Assembly (NCBI RefSeq): GCF_001510655.1 | Contig: NZ_LMVC01000002.1 | Coordinates: 269,700-333,699, forward strand | Source: Fictibacillus sp. FJAT-27399 | GTDB lineage: Bacteria; Bacillota; Bacilli; Bacillales; Fictibacillaceae | Direction: 5' to 3' | DNA length: 64,000 nucleotides | In this document: in pieces, positions 43,880 through 53,011 of the stretch | How positions within the stretch are numbered: the stretch's first letter is position 1 | Layout: each line of letters begins with the position of its first letter | Notes under the pieces: generated by a model | The model's database searches: none | What the model was told of the DNA's origin: nothing | The model's input: only the letters and a program-made list of their open reading frames with translations | Position numbers and translations under genes: made by a program

Positions 43880-44860
43880 ATGTATTTTTACGAGATTGCT
43901 GACAGGCTGAAAAAATTGAAGGAAGGGTGTGTGATCGCGACACTCCTTCATGTGGAAGGTTCCTCTTACTTAAAGGAAGGCGCGATGCTGCTTTTTCATC
44001 AGGATGGTAAAACAGGTATGATCAGTGCAGGATGTGTAGAGAGCGATCTGGAGGAACGCAGCCGGCAGGTCATGTTGGATGGCCAGCCTCAATATGCCGT
44101 CTATAACCAAAGAAGCGATGAAGACCTTTTGTGGGGAACTGGAACCGGTTGCAGCGGGGTCCTCCATGTTTTAGTAGAGAGGGTGGATGAAGAGCTTCGT
44201 CACCAGCTTCTTGATGTAAAACGGTCCTTGGAAGAAGGGAGGCCAGTTCTGCATAGTAAAGAGTTGTTTATTGATGGAACTCGGCTAAACATTAAAAATC
44301 ACTTTGAAAAAACGGATAAGAAATCCTTTTTCAAAAATGGCCTTATTTCAACGAATGGCGTGGAGATGATTTTTTTTTATTTGTTTGAACCCATGCCAAG
44401 GCTAGTCATTTTCGGAGCAGGTGAAGATGCGAAATCGGTGGCTAAATTGGCAACCGAGACAGGGTGGTCGGTAACCATTTGTGACTGGCGTCCAGCATTT
44501 TGCAACCGTGCTGAATTTCCCTTTGCGGATCACTTAATCGTTGGTAATCCGCCAGACCTTTTTGATAAGCTTGCTTTTGACTCTCAAGATTTTGCAGTAA
44601 TCATGTCCCATAACTTTCAACAAGACAAAGAATTTCTGACTCAGCTTCTCAAACAAAATCTTCGCTATGTTGGCGTGCTTGGGCCACGAAATCGGACAGA
44701 GAAGCTTTTGGAAACGAAGGAAATACCAGAATACCTCTCTTCACCTATAGGGCTCCCGATTGGTTCATCAGGTCCCCAGGAGATTGCAGTCAGTATTCTC
44801 GCAGAGATGATAGCAGTTTATCGGCTGGAAAAAAAGCGTCCGACGGAAAGCTTTTTATGA
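43880..44860 (+). CDS. pucA: xanthine dehydrogenase accessory protein XdhC/PucA
   Basis: About 326 residues from ATG at 43880, behind GGGGGTG. An N-terminal XdhC_CoxI domain (IATLLHVEGSSYLKEGAMLL, GMISAGCVESDLEE) is followed by a Rossmann domain (LVIFGAGEDAKSVAKLA near 190). XdhC proteins load sulphurated molybdenum cofactor into xanthine dehydrogenase. It starts the five-gene puc operon and overlaps pucB by four bases. Confidence 0.93.
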   Translation: MYFYEIADRLKKLKEGCVIATLLHVEGSSYLKEGAMLLFHQDGKTGMISAGCVESDLEERSRQVMLDGQPQYAVYNQRSDEDLLWGTGTGCSGVLHVLVERVDEELRHQLLDVKRSLEEGRPVLHSKELFIDGTRLNIKNHFEKTDKKSFFKNGLISTNGVEMIFFYLFEPMPRLVIFGAGEDAKSVAKLATETGWSVTICDWRPAFCNRAEFPFADHLIVGNPPDLFDKLAFDSQDFAVIMSHNFQQDKEFLTQLLKQNLRYVGVLGPRNRTEKLLETKEIPEYLSSPIGLPIGSSGPQEIAVSILAEMIAVYRLEKKRPTESFL

Positions 44861-45519
44861 GAGAGGGAAAGATTGTGGCTATTTTTCTTGCGGCCGGCAG
44901 CAGCCAGAGGATGGGTTTTCAAAAATTGTGGCTTCGGTTAGGTCATGAATGTCTTGGAAACTGGGCATTTCGGGCGGCTCTTCAATCGTTGATAGACCAT
45001 ATCGTTGTGGTGACGAGAGAGAATGATCGCCTCGACTGGATGGACTCTTCATTCTTTAAAAGTCCTTATCGTCGAAAATGGAGTCAGCTGACCTGCAAAA
45101 ATTCAGTGCAGGGACAGTCTGCTTCTCTTGTTGCAGGGGTGAAAAAAGCAGAAGAGCTTTTACCCAACGGAATAATCGTGCTTCTTGCTGACCAGCCTTT
45201 GATTACAAAAGAAATGATTAATGAACTGGTCCTTTGCTTTAAAAAAGAGTCTCCTATAGCGTTTGTGGCTGCATGCCATAAGAATTGTTTTAGGCCACCG
45301 GTGATTTTTTCAAAACACCTGGCAGCACAGGTGAAAGGAATAACAGGAGATCATGGTGCACGTCATATATATAGAAATAAAAAGTATTTAAACGGTAAAA
45401 TCATTCACTATAATAACCCTTCTCTTTTTGTAGATGTTGATACAGAAGAAGATTACATTGAGATCAAAAAGCTGATGAAAAGGGGAGGGTGGAAGTGGAG
45501 TACATTGGAAAAAGTGTAA
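44857..45519 (+). CDS. pucB: molybdopterin cytidylyltransferase-like PucB/MocA
   Basis: 220 residues with the nucleotidyltransferase loop FLAAGSSQRMGFQKL (AAGxSxRMGxxK) and LLADQPLI near 110. It should cytidylylate molybdenum cofactor for the xanthine dehydrogenase encoded downstream. ATGA overlap with pucA shows coupling; it overlaps the next gene by about 25 bases. Confidence 0.92.
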   Translation: MREGKIVAIFLAAGSSQRMGFQKLWLRLGHECLGNWAFRAALQSLIDHIVVVTRENDRLDWMDSSFFKSPYRRKWSQLTCKNSVQGQSASLVAGVKKAEELLPNGIIVLLADQPLITKEMINELVLCFKKESPIAFVAACHKNCFRPPVIFSKHLAAQVKGITGDHGARHIYRNKKYLNGKIIHYNNPSLFVDVDTEEDYIEIKKLMKRGGWKWSTLEKV

Positions 45520-47831
45520 TCCGAAAAGAAGCCTGGGATAAAGTATCGGGCACAGCAAAATACACAGCTGATGACTCATCCCCTGGTACCCTTCATGTCA
45601 AACTCCTTGTCAGTCCTTATGCACATGCCCGTATAAAGAGCATTAAAAAAGAAAAGGCGTTACAAGTATCCGGTGTCCGTGCCATCCTTGCCGGAGACCA
45701 TTTCCCTCTCACGGGCGAAGAAATCCGTGACCGTCCGCCATTGGCGATTGAAAGAGTAAGGTATCATGGTGAGGCTGTTGCTCTTGTTGTAGCTGATACA
45801 CCCCATCAGGCTAAAAAGGCAGCCGATCTGATCGAAATAGAATATGAACCGTTGCCCGTTGTCCATAATCCAACAGAAGCTTTAAAAAAGGATGCCCCTC
45901 TCGTACACGAGCATCTGGGCCGCTATAAAAAAGAAGAGCGGGTATACCCGGTGCCTGGCACCAACATCGCTAACCAGACAAAAATCAGGAAAGGAAATAT
46001 GGAGAAAGGTTGGAAAGAAAGTGAAGTAACAGTGGAAGAGCACTTTTCATTTTCGCCTTCCGATCATGCCGCCATGGAAACGAGATGTTCATCATGTGAG
46101 ATTCGTTCGAACGGGGATGTGATCATTACCTCTTCTTCCCAGGCTCCTTTTATGATCAAACGGCTGATTCATGAATACTTTGATGTGGACATTGGAAAAG
46201 TGATCGTGGAAACACCTCTGGTCGGTGGAGGATATGGAGGGAAGGCGTCCATCCAGCTTGAACTGCTCGCCTATTTAGCATCTAGAGCGGTGGGAGGAAG
46301 AAAGGTTAAACTGCTTAATAGCCGTGAGGAGGATCTACTGACTTCACCGGTGCACATCGGACTGGATGCCACGGTAAAATTGGGGTGTACAAAGGAAGGA
46401 AAGATCAAAGCTGCCGAGCTCCAGTTTTTGTTTGATGGGGGAGCCTATTCGGATAAAGCAGCGGATCTCAGCAAGGCGGCTGCAGCAGATTGCACTGGTC
46501 CTTATGATATTGATAACGTCTGGTGTGATTCGCTCTGCATGTATACGAATCACCCATATGCGGCGCCCTTCAGGGGATTCAGCCATTCCGAGCTTTTATT
46601 TGCCGTCGAGCGGACAATGGATTCTTTAGCTGAAAAAATCGGGATGGACCGACTTTTGCTGCGTTACAAAAATGCGATCAAACCCGGTGATACAACACCG
46701 ACACAAGTGCCGCTGAACAAGAGCAATGTAGGGAATCTCCCAGCTTGCATCCGCCGTTTGAAAGAAATCATCCATTGGGATGAAGGAGTGGCCAAAGAAA
46801 TAGGGAACAACAAAGTACTTGTAAAAGGCGTGAGCTGCATCTGGAAGACTTCCACGATCGAATCGGATGCCGGTTCAGGGGTCATTTTAACCTTCAATCC
46901 TGACGGCAGCATCAATTTAATATCAGGCGTCATTGAGATCGGCACAGGGACAAAAACGGTGCTTGCACAAATTCTGGCAGAGCGGCTGCAGATGGAAATA
47001 AGCCAGATACATGTTCAGATGAAAGTGAATACTCAAAGTACTCCCGAACACTGGAAAACCGTTGCAAGCCGGGGAACTTTCTTGGCGGGAAGAGCGGTCC
47101 TTGAAGCGGCAGACGATGTGATTTGCCAGCTGAAAAACATCGCATCCTGTGTATTGCGAGCTAAAGCATCAGATCTGATGGTAGCGTTTGGAAAGGTGTT
47201 TTTACGGGACGATCCAAGCATTGGAATCGATGTGAAGGATATTGCCTACGGGTACACGTTCTCTAATGGCAATGCGATCGGCGGCCAGATTATCGGAAGG
47301 GGACATTACAATCTGCGTCACCTTACTTATATGAATAAAGAAACAGGCGCAGGCAAGCCGGGGCCGGAATGGTCTGTAGGAGCTCAGGCCGTTGAGGTTG
47401 AGTTTGATAAACGGCTATTGACGTACCGGATCGTACGGGCGGTTTCTGTTATTGACATCGGAACGGTTTTGAATGAGAAGGCCGCAAGGGGCCAGGTGAT
47501 GGGAGCGATGAGCATGGGGCTCGCATTTGGCGGCCGTGAAACCTTTAGATTCGATGAGTTTGGGAGAGTGCTGAATTCTCAGCTCCGAACGTACCGGCCG
47601 CTCCGTTATGGTGAACATCCTGAATACGTTGTGGATTTTGTCGTAACTCCCCAGATCGATGCCGCGTATGGTGCAAGAGGAGCAGGCGAACACGGAATCC
47701 TGGGAATGCCTGCAGCTCTTGGAAATGCTCTTTCCATCGCTGCCGGTGTAAAGTTAAACGAACTTCCGCTTATCCCTGAGCTGATCTGGAGAACCAAGGA
47801 AAAGGAAGGGGCCAGCCATGCTTTCCTTTGA
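45495..47831 (+). CDS. pucD: xanthine dehydrogenase molybdenum-binding subunit PucD
   Basis: About 778 residues. N-terminal ald_xan_dh_C hammerhead domain (WDKVSGTAKYTADDSSPGTL), then Moco-binding blocks GGGYGGKASIQLELLAYL, AAPFRGFSHSE and the C-terminal GARGAGEHGILGMPAALG with the catalytic Glu in GxGE. Subunit of purine hydroxylase that turns hypoxanthine and xanthine to urate. GTG at 45495 is 6-7 bases after GGGGAGG; the GTG at 45489 is too close. The 13-mer GGTGCCTGGCACC inside the gene (about 45949) matches the arm of the hairpin repeat seen elsewhere. Confidence 0.94.
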   Translation: MEYIGKSVIRKEAWDKVSGTAKYTADDSSPGTLHVKLLVSPYAHARIKSIKKEKALQVSGVRAILAGDHFPLTGEEIRDRPPLAIERVRYHGEAVALVVADTPHQAKKAADLIEIEYEPLPVVHNPTEALKKDAPLVHEHLGRYKKEERVYPVPGTNIANQTKIRKGNMEKGWKESEVTVEEHFSFSPSDHAAMETRCSSCEIRSNGDVIITSSSQAPFMIKRLIHEYFDVDIGKVIVETPLVGGGYGGKASIQLELLAYLASRAVGGRKVKLLNSREEDLLTSPVHIGLDATVKLGCTKEGKIKAAELQFLFDGGAYSDKAADLSKAAAADCTGPYDIDNVWCDSLCMYTNHPYAAPFRGFSHSELLFAVERTMDSLAEKIGMDRLLLRYKNAIKPGDTTPTQVPLNKSNVGNLPACIRRLKEIIHWDEGVAKEIGNNKVLVKGVSCIWKTSTIESDAGSGVILTFNPDGSINLISGVIEIGTGTKTVLAQILAERLQMEISQIHVQMKVNTQSTPEHWKTVASRGTFLAGRAVLEAADDVICQLKNIASCVLRAKASDLMVAFGKVFLRDDPSIGIDVKDIAYGYTFSNGNAIGGQIIGRGHYNLRHLTYMNKETGAGKPGPEWSVGAQAVEVEFDKRLLTYRIVRAVSVIDIGTVLNEKAARGQVMGAMSMGLAFGGRETFRFDEFGRVLNSQLRTYRPLRYGEHPEYVVDFVVTPQIDAAYGARGAGEHGILGMPAALGNALSIAAGVKLNELPLIPELIWRTKEKEGASHAFL

Positions 47832-48657
47832 GTTTGATTATTATCATCCGACAAGTATCGAGGAAGCGGTGCAGCTCTTTCACACTTTGGACCAGGAAAG
47901 GAAATATCCGCTCTATTACTCAGGCGGAACGGAAATCATCACGCTCGGACGATTGAATCTTGTGTATACGAACGCGGTCATTGACATCAAAGGAATTCCG
48001 GAATGCAATGTAATGGAAAGTCATGGCGATTCTTTTGTCACTGGTGCCGCGCTCAGCCTGACTGCTATAGAGGAGCATAATGGATTTCCGCTTCTCAGCA
48101 AAGCGGCAAGCGGTGTGGCTGACCACACGGCGAGAAATAAAATTACGATCGGGGGAAACATCTGCGGACAGATCTTTTACCGTGAAGCAGTTCTTCCGTA
48201 TCTATTAACGGACAGTAAAATAGTGGCTGCCGGCATGGATGGCAACAGGACAGTGGCTTTGATGAATGTTTTTAACAAGACGCTAAGTCTGAAAAGAGGA
48301 GAGTTTCTCGTACAGCTTCAGACCGATAAACATTATTTAGACCTTCCCTATTGCTGTGTGAAAAAGCGTCAGCAGTGGGACACCGGCTATCCTCTGATAA
48401 CGATTGCTGCGATCAAAGCGGAAGAGGGAATCAGAGTTGCTTTCAGTGGAGTCTGTCCTTTTCCATTTCGATCTCGAGAGATGGAAAAAGCGCTTAATGC
48501 CAACGATTCTTCTTTACAGGATCGGATTCTTGCATCTCTTAAGCACCTTCCCAAACCGGTTCTGGATGATGTAGAAGGCTCATCGCAATATCGGCTCTTT
48601 GTACTAAAAAATACGCTCTTTGACATTATAGAAAAGCTCGAGGGGGATAACCGATGA
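47818..48657 (+). CDS. pucC: xanthine dehydrogenase FAD-binding subunit PucC
   Basis: 279 residues. FDYYHPTSIEEAVQLFHTL, YSGGTEIITLGR (FAD pyrophosphate loop), and KITIGGNICGQI fit CoxM/XdhB FAD-binding subunits, followed by the C-terminal CO_deh_flav_C domain. It passes electrons from the Fe-S subunit to FAD. Overlaps pucD by 14 bases and pucE by four. Confidence 0.93.
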   Translation: MLSFEFDYYHPTSIEEAVQLFHTLDQERKYPLYYSGGTEIITLGRLNLVYTNAVIDIKGIPECNVMESHGDSFVTGAALSLTAIEEHNGFPLLSKAASGVADHTARNKITIGGNICGQIFYREAVLPYLLTDSKIVAAGMDGNRTVALMNVFNKTLSLKRGEFLVQLQTDKHYLDLPYCCVKKRQQWDTGYPLITIAAIKAEEGIRVAFSGVCPFPFRSREMEKALNANDSSLQDRILASLKHLPKPVLDDVEGSSQYRLFVLKNTLFDIIEKLEGDNR

Positions 48658-49130
48658 ATGCAGCACGGAGTCTGTCAGCAGTCTTACATGTCAATGATGA
48701 AGAAAGAGCGGTAGTCATCAAGCCAACGGACACTTTGCTGTTCGTGTTAAGAGAGAAGATGGGATTAACGGGAGCAAAGCCAGGATGTCTGAACGGAGAC
48801 TGTGGCGCCTGCACGGTAAACGTCGATGGGCTCGCGATGAAATCCTGCCTGATGCTCGCAGTGGAAAGTCTGAGCAAGAAGATTACAACGATCGAAGGCT
48901 TAAAAGGAACACCCATCCAGCAGGCCTTTATTGAGCATTTTGCTTTTCAATGCGGATACTGCACTCCGGGATTTATTATGAACTGCCATGCGTTGCTGGA
49001 AAAAGTTCCAGATGCCAAAGACGATACAATCGCTGAGTGGCTGAATTCCAACATATGCCGCTGCACGGGGTACGAGGAAATTGAAGGAGCTGTGAAATCC
49101 ATCGTGAAAAAAAATCAAATGAATAGATAA
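48654..49130 (+). CDS. pucE: xanthine dehydrogenase 2Fe-2S subunit PucE
   Basis: 158 residues. Plant-type ferredoxin cluster CLNGDCGACTVN with a later Cys (KSC), and the second all-helical cluster FQCGYCTPGF ... NICRCTGYEEI. Together with pucC and pucD it completes the enzyme. The operon order A-B-D-C-E differs slightly from the B. subtilis order pucABCDE by letter only if D and C are swapped. Confidence 0.94.
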   Translation: MNAARSLSAVLHVNDEERAVVIKPTDTLLFVLREKMGLTGAKPGCLNGDCGACTVNVDGLAMKSCLMLAVESLSKKITTIEGLKGTPIQQAFIEHFAFQCGYCTPGFIMNCHALLEKVPDAKDDTIAEWLNSNICRCTGYEEIEGAVKSIVKKNQMNR

Positions 49131-49139
49131 ATACTATAG

Positions 49140-49168
49140 TCAGCCCTTTTACGGCTGATTTTTTTGTT
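49140..49168 (+). terminator. terminator of the puc operon
   Basis: TCAGCC pairs with GGCTGA, followed by TTTTTTTG. Confidence 0.75.
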
Positions 49169-49200
49169 TTATTAAATGCCACCTGCAATCTAATAAACTA

Positions 49201-49225
49201 GTTTAATTTTGGAAAGGAAGGGAAA
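49201..49225 (+). promoter_or_regulatory. sigma-B-like promoter of katE
   Basis: GTTTAA at 49201-49206 and GGGAAA at 49220-49225 are 13 bp apart. The -35 is perfect for sigma-B, the -10 matches four of six of GGGTAT. katE is a known general-stress gene in B. subtilis. Confidence 0.6.
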
Positions 49226-49286
49226 CGTACTTATGGATATACATAATTTATAGTCTGAATACGGCCCTACAAGGAGGAATTGAACT

Positions 49287-51347
49287 TTGAGTACGAATGA
49301 TCCGAAAAACAGCAGCGGGGAAAATAAGAAGGACAAGCAGCTTCAAGCATTCAGAGTGAACAATAAAGGGAAGAAGCTGACCACCAATCAGGGGCTTCGC
49401 GTTTCTGAGGATGAACACTCACTAAAAGCTGGAGTGCGGGGACCGACATTAATGGAAGACTTTCATTTCCGTGAAAAGATGACTCACTTTGACCATGAAA
49501 GAATCCCTGAGCGGATTGTGCATGCAAGAGGGTATGCGGCGCACGGTGAATTTGAAGTCTATGAATCCATGAAAGAGTTTACGAAGGCTGGGTTTCTTCA
49601 GGATCCATCTGTGAAAACACCAGTATTTGTCCGATTCTCCACAGTTGCCGGATCACGCGGTTCCGGGGATACTGTACGTGATGTGCGGGGATTTGCCACC
49701 AAGTTTTATACGGAAGAAGGGAACTATGACCTCGTAGGAAATAATATCCCTGTCTTTTTTATTCAAGATGCGATTAAATTTCCGGATCTTGTTCATGCAT
49801 TTAAACCGGAGCAGCATAATGAGATCCCTCAGGCATCCACTGCTCATGATACGTTCTGGGATTTTGTTGCCAACAATACGGAATCAGCTCATACGGTAAT
49901 GTGGGCGATGTCCGACCGTGCCATTCCCCGCAGCTACCGTATGATGGAAGGTTTTGGTGTGCACACGTTCCGCTTTGTGAACGAACAGGGGCAGGCTCGC
50001 TTCGTTAAGTTCCACTGGAAGCCGAAGCTCGGTGTGCATTCCCTCGTTTGGGACGAGGCACAGCGTCTTGCCGGTAAAAATCCTGACTTCCACCGCCAAG
50101 ATCTTTATGAAGCCATTGAAAAAGGAGACTACCCGGAATGGGAGCTTGGTGTTCAAATGATCGAGGAGGAAGATGAGTTTAAATTTAATTTTGATGTGCT
50201 GGATCCCACGAAAATCTGGCCAGAAGAGCTTGTTCCTGTGAAAATTATCGGGAAGATGACACTTAATCGCAATCCTGATAATTACTTCTCTGAAACAGAA
50301 CAGGTAGCCTTCCACCCTGGACATGTCGTACCCGGCATTGACTTTTCGAATGATCCGCTCCTTCAAGGGCGCTTATTCTCCTATACAGATACGCAGCTTT
50401 CCCGTCTTGGCGGTCCGAATTTCCATGAGCTGCCGATTAACCGGCCGGTGTGCCCGTTCCACAATAACCAGCGAGACGGTATGCATCGCATGACGATTAA
50501 TCAAGGGCCTGTTGCTTATCATAAAAACTCTTTGGAAAATAACGATCCAGCGCCAGCCACTGAGGAAGAGGGCGGCTATGCTCATTATCAGGAGAAAGTG
50601 GAAGGGCGGAAGGTTCAGCAGCGCAGCGACAGCTTCAAGGACCATTTCAGCCAGGCGAAGCTCTTCTGGAACAGCATGTCAGAAGTCGAGAAGCAGCATA
50701 TTATTAAAGCGTTCCGTTTTGAAGTCGGAAAGGTGAAAAGCAAAAGTGTTCAGCAGCAGGTTGTAAATCTGTTCAGCCATGTTGATGCCGACCTTGCTGA
50801 ACAGATTGCAGCAGGAGTGGGTGTAAAAGTCTCGAACAGTGCTCAACCTTCTCAGGAAACCGCGTCATCACCGGCATTAAGCCAAGAAAACACCATCAAA
50901 GCTCCGGCAACAAGAAAAGTCGCCATTCTGGCAGAAGACGGGTTTAACTTTGAAGAAGTCAGCGGGTTGAAGGATGCATTGAAGAAGGCTGGAATCACAT
51001 CTGAAATTGTCAGTGAAACACTTAATCCAATCTCGAGCAGCGACGGACAGGAGCTGGAAGTCGATCAAACTTTGCTTACGAGTGATTCGGTACTCTATGA
51101 CGCCGTTTATGTGGCCGGCGGAAAAGACAGTGTGAACAGCTTAAAAGCAGTAAAAGAAGCAACGACATTTGTGAATGAGGCATTTGCACATTTCAAAGCG
51201 ATCGGTACAGCCGGAGAAGGAACGGAACTGCTGGCAGCAGCGGGTGTTGACTCCAGGGCCGCTGGAGTGGTAATCCTGGAAAGCAGGAACAGCGAGTCCT
51301 TTATTCAAGCTGTGGCGCAGCATCGCCATTGGGCACGACAAGTATAA
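49287..51347 (+). CDS. katE: large-subunit catalase KatE type with C-terminal DJ-1/flavodoxin-like domain
   Basis: 686 residues, a clade 2 catalase. Core: distal His in RIVHARGYAAHGEFEVYE, VGNNIPVFFIQDAIKFPDLV, proximal Tyr in RLFSYTDTQLSRLGGPNF. From about residue 545 the extra C-terminal domain follows (KVAILAEDGFNFEEVSGLKD, AVYVAGGKDSVNSLKAV), as in HPII-type enzymes. A polar linker about 520-545 joins them. It is on a sigma-B-like promoter, separate from the puc operon by a terminator. RBS AAGGAGG. Confidence 0.95.
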   Translation: MSTNDPKNSSGENKKDKQLQAFRVNNKGKKLTTNQGLRVSEDEHSLKAGVRGPTLMEDFHFREKMTHFDHERIPERIVHARGYAAHGEFEVYESMKEFTKAGFLQDPSVKTPVFVRFSTVAGSRGSGDTVRDVRGFATKFYTEEGNYDLVGNNIPVFFIQDAIKFPDLVHAFKPEQHNEIPQASTAHDTFWDFVANNTESAHTVMWAMSDRAIPRSYRMMEGFGVHTFRFVNEQGQARFVKFHWKPKLGVHSLVWDEAQRLAGKNPDFHRQDLYEAIEKGDYPEWELGVQMIEEEDEFKFNFDVLDPTKIWPEELVPVKIIGKMTLNRNPDNYFSETEQVAFHPGHVVPGIDFSNDPLLQGRLFSYTDTQLSRLGGPNFHELPINRPVCPFHNNQRDGMHRMTINQGPVAYHKNSLENNDPAPATEEEGGYAHYQEKVEGRKVQQRSDSFKDHFSQAKLFWNSMSEVEKQHIIKAFRFEVGKVKSKSVQQQVVNLFSHVDADLAEQIAAGVGVKVSNSAQPSQETASSPALSQENTIKAPATRKVAILAEDGFNFEEVSGLKDALKKAGITSEIVSETLNPISSSDGQELEVDQTLLTSDSVLYDAVYVAGGKDSVNSLKAVKEATTFVNEAFAHFKAIGTAGEGTELLAAAGVDSRAAGVVILESRNSESFIQAVAQHRHWARQV

Positions 51348-51361
51348 AGGATATAAAAAAT

Positions 51362-51400
51362 GAAGCAGCCGCTTTCGGCTGCTTCGTTTTTATTTATTTT
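51362..51400 (+). terminator. terminator after katE
   Basis: GAAGCAGCCG pairs with CGGCTGCTTC, followed by GTTTTTATTTATTTT. Confidence 0.85.
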
Positions 51401-51557
51401 AAAAGGATTAAAGAAGTACAGAGCGAAGTAGAAAAGATTGAAAAAGATACGCACGATTCTCGTAAGTGTGGAGGAAGCTGACTTTGGATTATTTTTACGG
51501 CTGCTACAGGGGAACCTGCTATTCCATCTACCAAACCAATCGAAAGGGCAGAAAAAT

Positions 51558-51962
51558 ATGTTTAAAACGATCATCGAACCGCGCGTTTCAGAAACAGACG
51601 GGGTTGGACATATCAACAATACGACGATACCCATCTGGTTTGAGGCGGGCAGGAACAAACTGTTTAAACTGTTCACACCGGACAGTTCCTTCGAAAACTG
51701 GAAAATGATCATCCTGAACATGAATGTTGATTATGTGGATCAGATCTATTTCGGAAAAGATACCGAAGTGTATACGTGGGTAAAACGGATCGGAAATACA
51801 AGCCTCGAGCTGTATGAAGAAATTCGCCAGGACAACAGGCTTTGTGCAAAAGGGACGGCCGTCTACGTAAATCATGATGTTAAAAAGGGTAAATCGGAAG
51901 TGATTCCGGAAGACATCAGGTCTGAACTCGAAAAACATAGGTATAGTGAGAATGTGGAGTAA
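51558..51962 (+). CDS. acyl-CoA thioesterase (hotdog fold, 4HBT)
   Basis: About 134 residues from ATG at 51558 with AAAGGG upstream; the frame is open from 51438. VSETDGVGHINNTTIPIWFE is the 4HBT helix with the catalytic Asp region (DxxGHxNN), and the rest forms the beta sheet of a hotdog fold. It should hydrolyse a short or aromatic acyl-CoA thioester. Single gene between two terminators. Confidence 0.85.
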   Translation: MFKTIIEPRVSETDGVGHINNTTIPIWFEAGRNKLFKLFTPDSSFENWKMIILNMNVDYVDQIYFGKDTEVYTWVKRIGNTSLELYEEIRQDNRLCAKGTAVYVNHDVKKGKSEVIPEDIRSELEKHRYSENVE

Positions 51963-51971
51963 GAAGAGGAA

Positions 51972-52009
51972 AAGAAGCCAAGGCAGCGCGTTTTGGCTTC
52001 TCTTTTTTA
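51972..52009 (+). terminator. terminator after thioesterase
   Basis: AGAAGCCAA pairs with TTGGCTTCT, followed by CTTTTTTAT. Confidence 0.75.
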
Positions 52010-52026
52010 TGAAAATGATGTGTTTG

Positions 52027-52138
52027 GCAAGTAAAGCTTGTGGAACCGCAAGTAACGGGCCGTTTTTCGCAAGTAATCTTTGTCGAACTGCAAGTAATGG
52101 CCCAATTTCGCAAGTATTTCCTGTCAACTCGCAAGTAA
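52027..52138 (+). repeat. array of six GCAAGTAA units at 21-bp pitch
   Basis: GCAAGTAA (once GCAAGTAT) begins at 52027, 52048, 52069, 52090, 52110 and 52131: intervals 21, 21, 21, 20, 21. Spacers alternate between a TTGTxGAAC-like and a GGSCC...TTTC-like sequence, so the deeper unit is about 42 bp, present two and a half times. No coding frame. It lies between a terminator and the DsbA-family gene. Confidence 0.85.
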
Positions 52139-52254
52139 CCATCCCGGACGGAGGAATCTTCCCGTCTCAATAGGCTTTTTTGAGCAGGATTTCTGCATGA
52201 TTCGCTGATTATGGATACAATAGGGAATAGTTGTACGTAATAGGGGGGAAAACT

Positions 52255-52977
52255 ATGAAAGTTGAAATATGGTCAGATTATGTTTGTCCATTTTGTTATA
52301 TCGGAAAACGACGTTTTGAGAACGCGCTGAACGACTTTGAAGACCGTGAAAACGTGGAAGTCATTTATAGGAGTTTTGAACTCGATCCTTCTTTCAAAAA
52401 TGAAACAAATAAAAACATGCATACCGTTTTGGCTGAAAAGTACGGCATGTCCTATGAGCAAGCAAAAGGAATGAATGATCAGATGACACAGAGAGCGGCA
52501 GAAGTTGGCTTAACCTATGATTTTGAAAATATGAAACCGACGAACACCTTTGATGCCCACCGGGTTTCTCATTTTGCCAAACAAAAGGGACTGCTGAAAG
52601 AAGTGACAGAACGTATCCTTAAAGGTTATTTTACAGAAGCCCTTGATATCAGTGAGCATGAAACACTGGCGAAGCTTGCGGCAGAGGCCGGTCTTGATCA
52701 GGAAGAAACACTTGCTGTATTAAGAGATGGGAAATTCGCAGACGATGTCCGTGCAGACGAGGCGGAAGCATCACAACTTAAGATAACCGGTGTTCCTTTC
52801 TTCGTTTTCAATCAAAAGTATGGTGTATCAGGCGCACAGCCGGAAGCTGTCTTTACCGAAGTCCTAGAAAAGGTGCAGGAAGAAGAACAGCAAAAAAGCC
52901 CGATCCAAGTGATTATCAGCAGTGAGAAGAAAGAAAATAAGGATGATCAATGCTCTGACAGCTCCTGCAGCATTTGA
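52255..52977 (+). CDS. DsbA family oxidoreductase (FrnE-like)
   Basis: About 240 residues from ATG at 52255 behind AGGGGGG. Thioredoxin fold with active site CPFC in SDYVCPFCYIGKRRF, helical insertion, and cis-Pro loop in ITGVPFFVFNQKYGVSGAQP. Matches FrnE/YwbO-type cytosolic disulphide isomerases. No signal peptide. The C-terminus has extra Cys residues (DDQCSDSSCSI). Confidence 0.92.
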   Translation: MKVEIWSDYVCPFCYIGKRRFENALNDFEDRENVEVIYRSFELDPSFKNETNKNMHTVLAEKYGMSYEQAKGMNDQMTQRAAEVGLTYDFENMKPTNTFDAHRVSHFAKQKGLLKEVTERILKGYFTEALDISEHETLAKLAAEAGLDQEETLAVLRDGKFADDVRADEAEASQLKITGVPFFVFNQKYGVSGAQPEAVFTEVLEKVQEEEQQKSPIQVIISSEKKENKDDQCSDSSCSI

Positions 52978-53011
52978 GGGCAGTCATCCATTTTAGGAGT
53001 TGTTTATCATA

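Noticed and set aside
45949-45963. Fourth copy of the 50-bp hairpin in pucD
   Set aside because: Only the 13-base arm is present; the second arm and centre are missing, so it was kept as an observation and not as a repeat copy.
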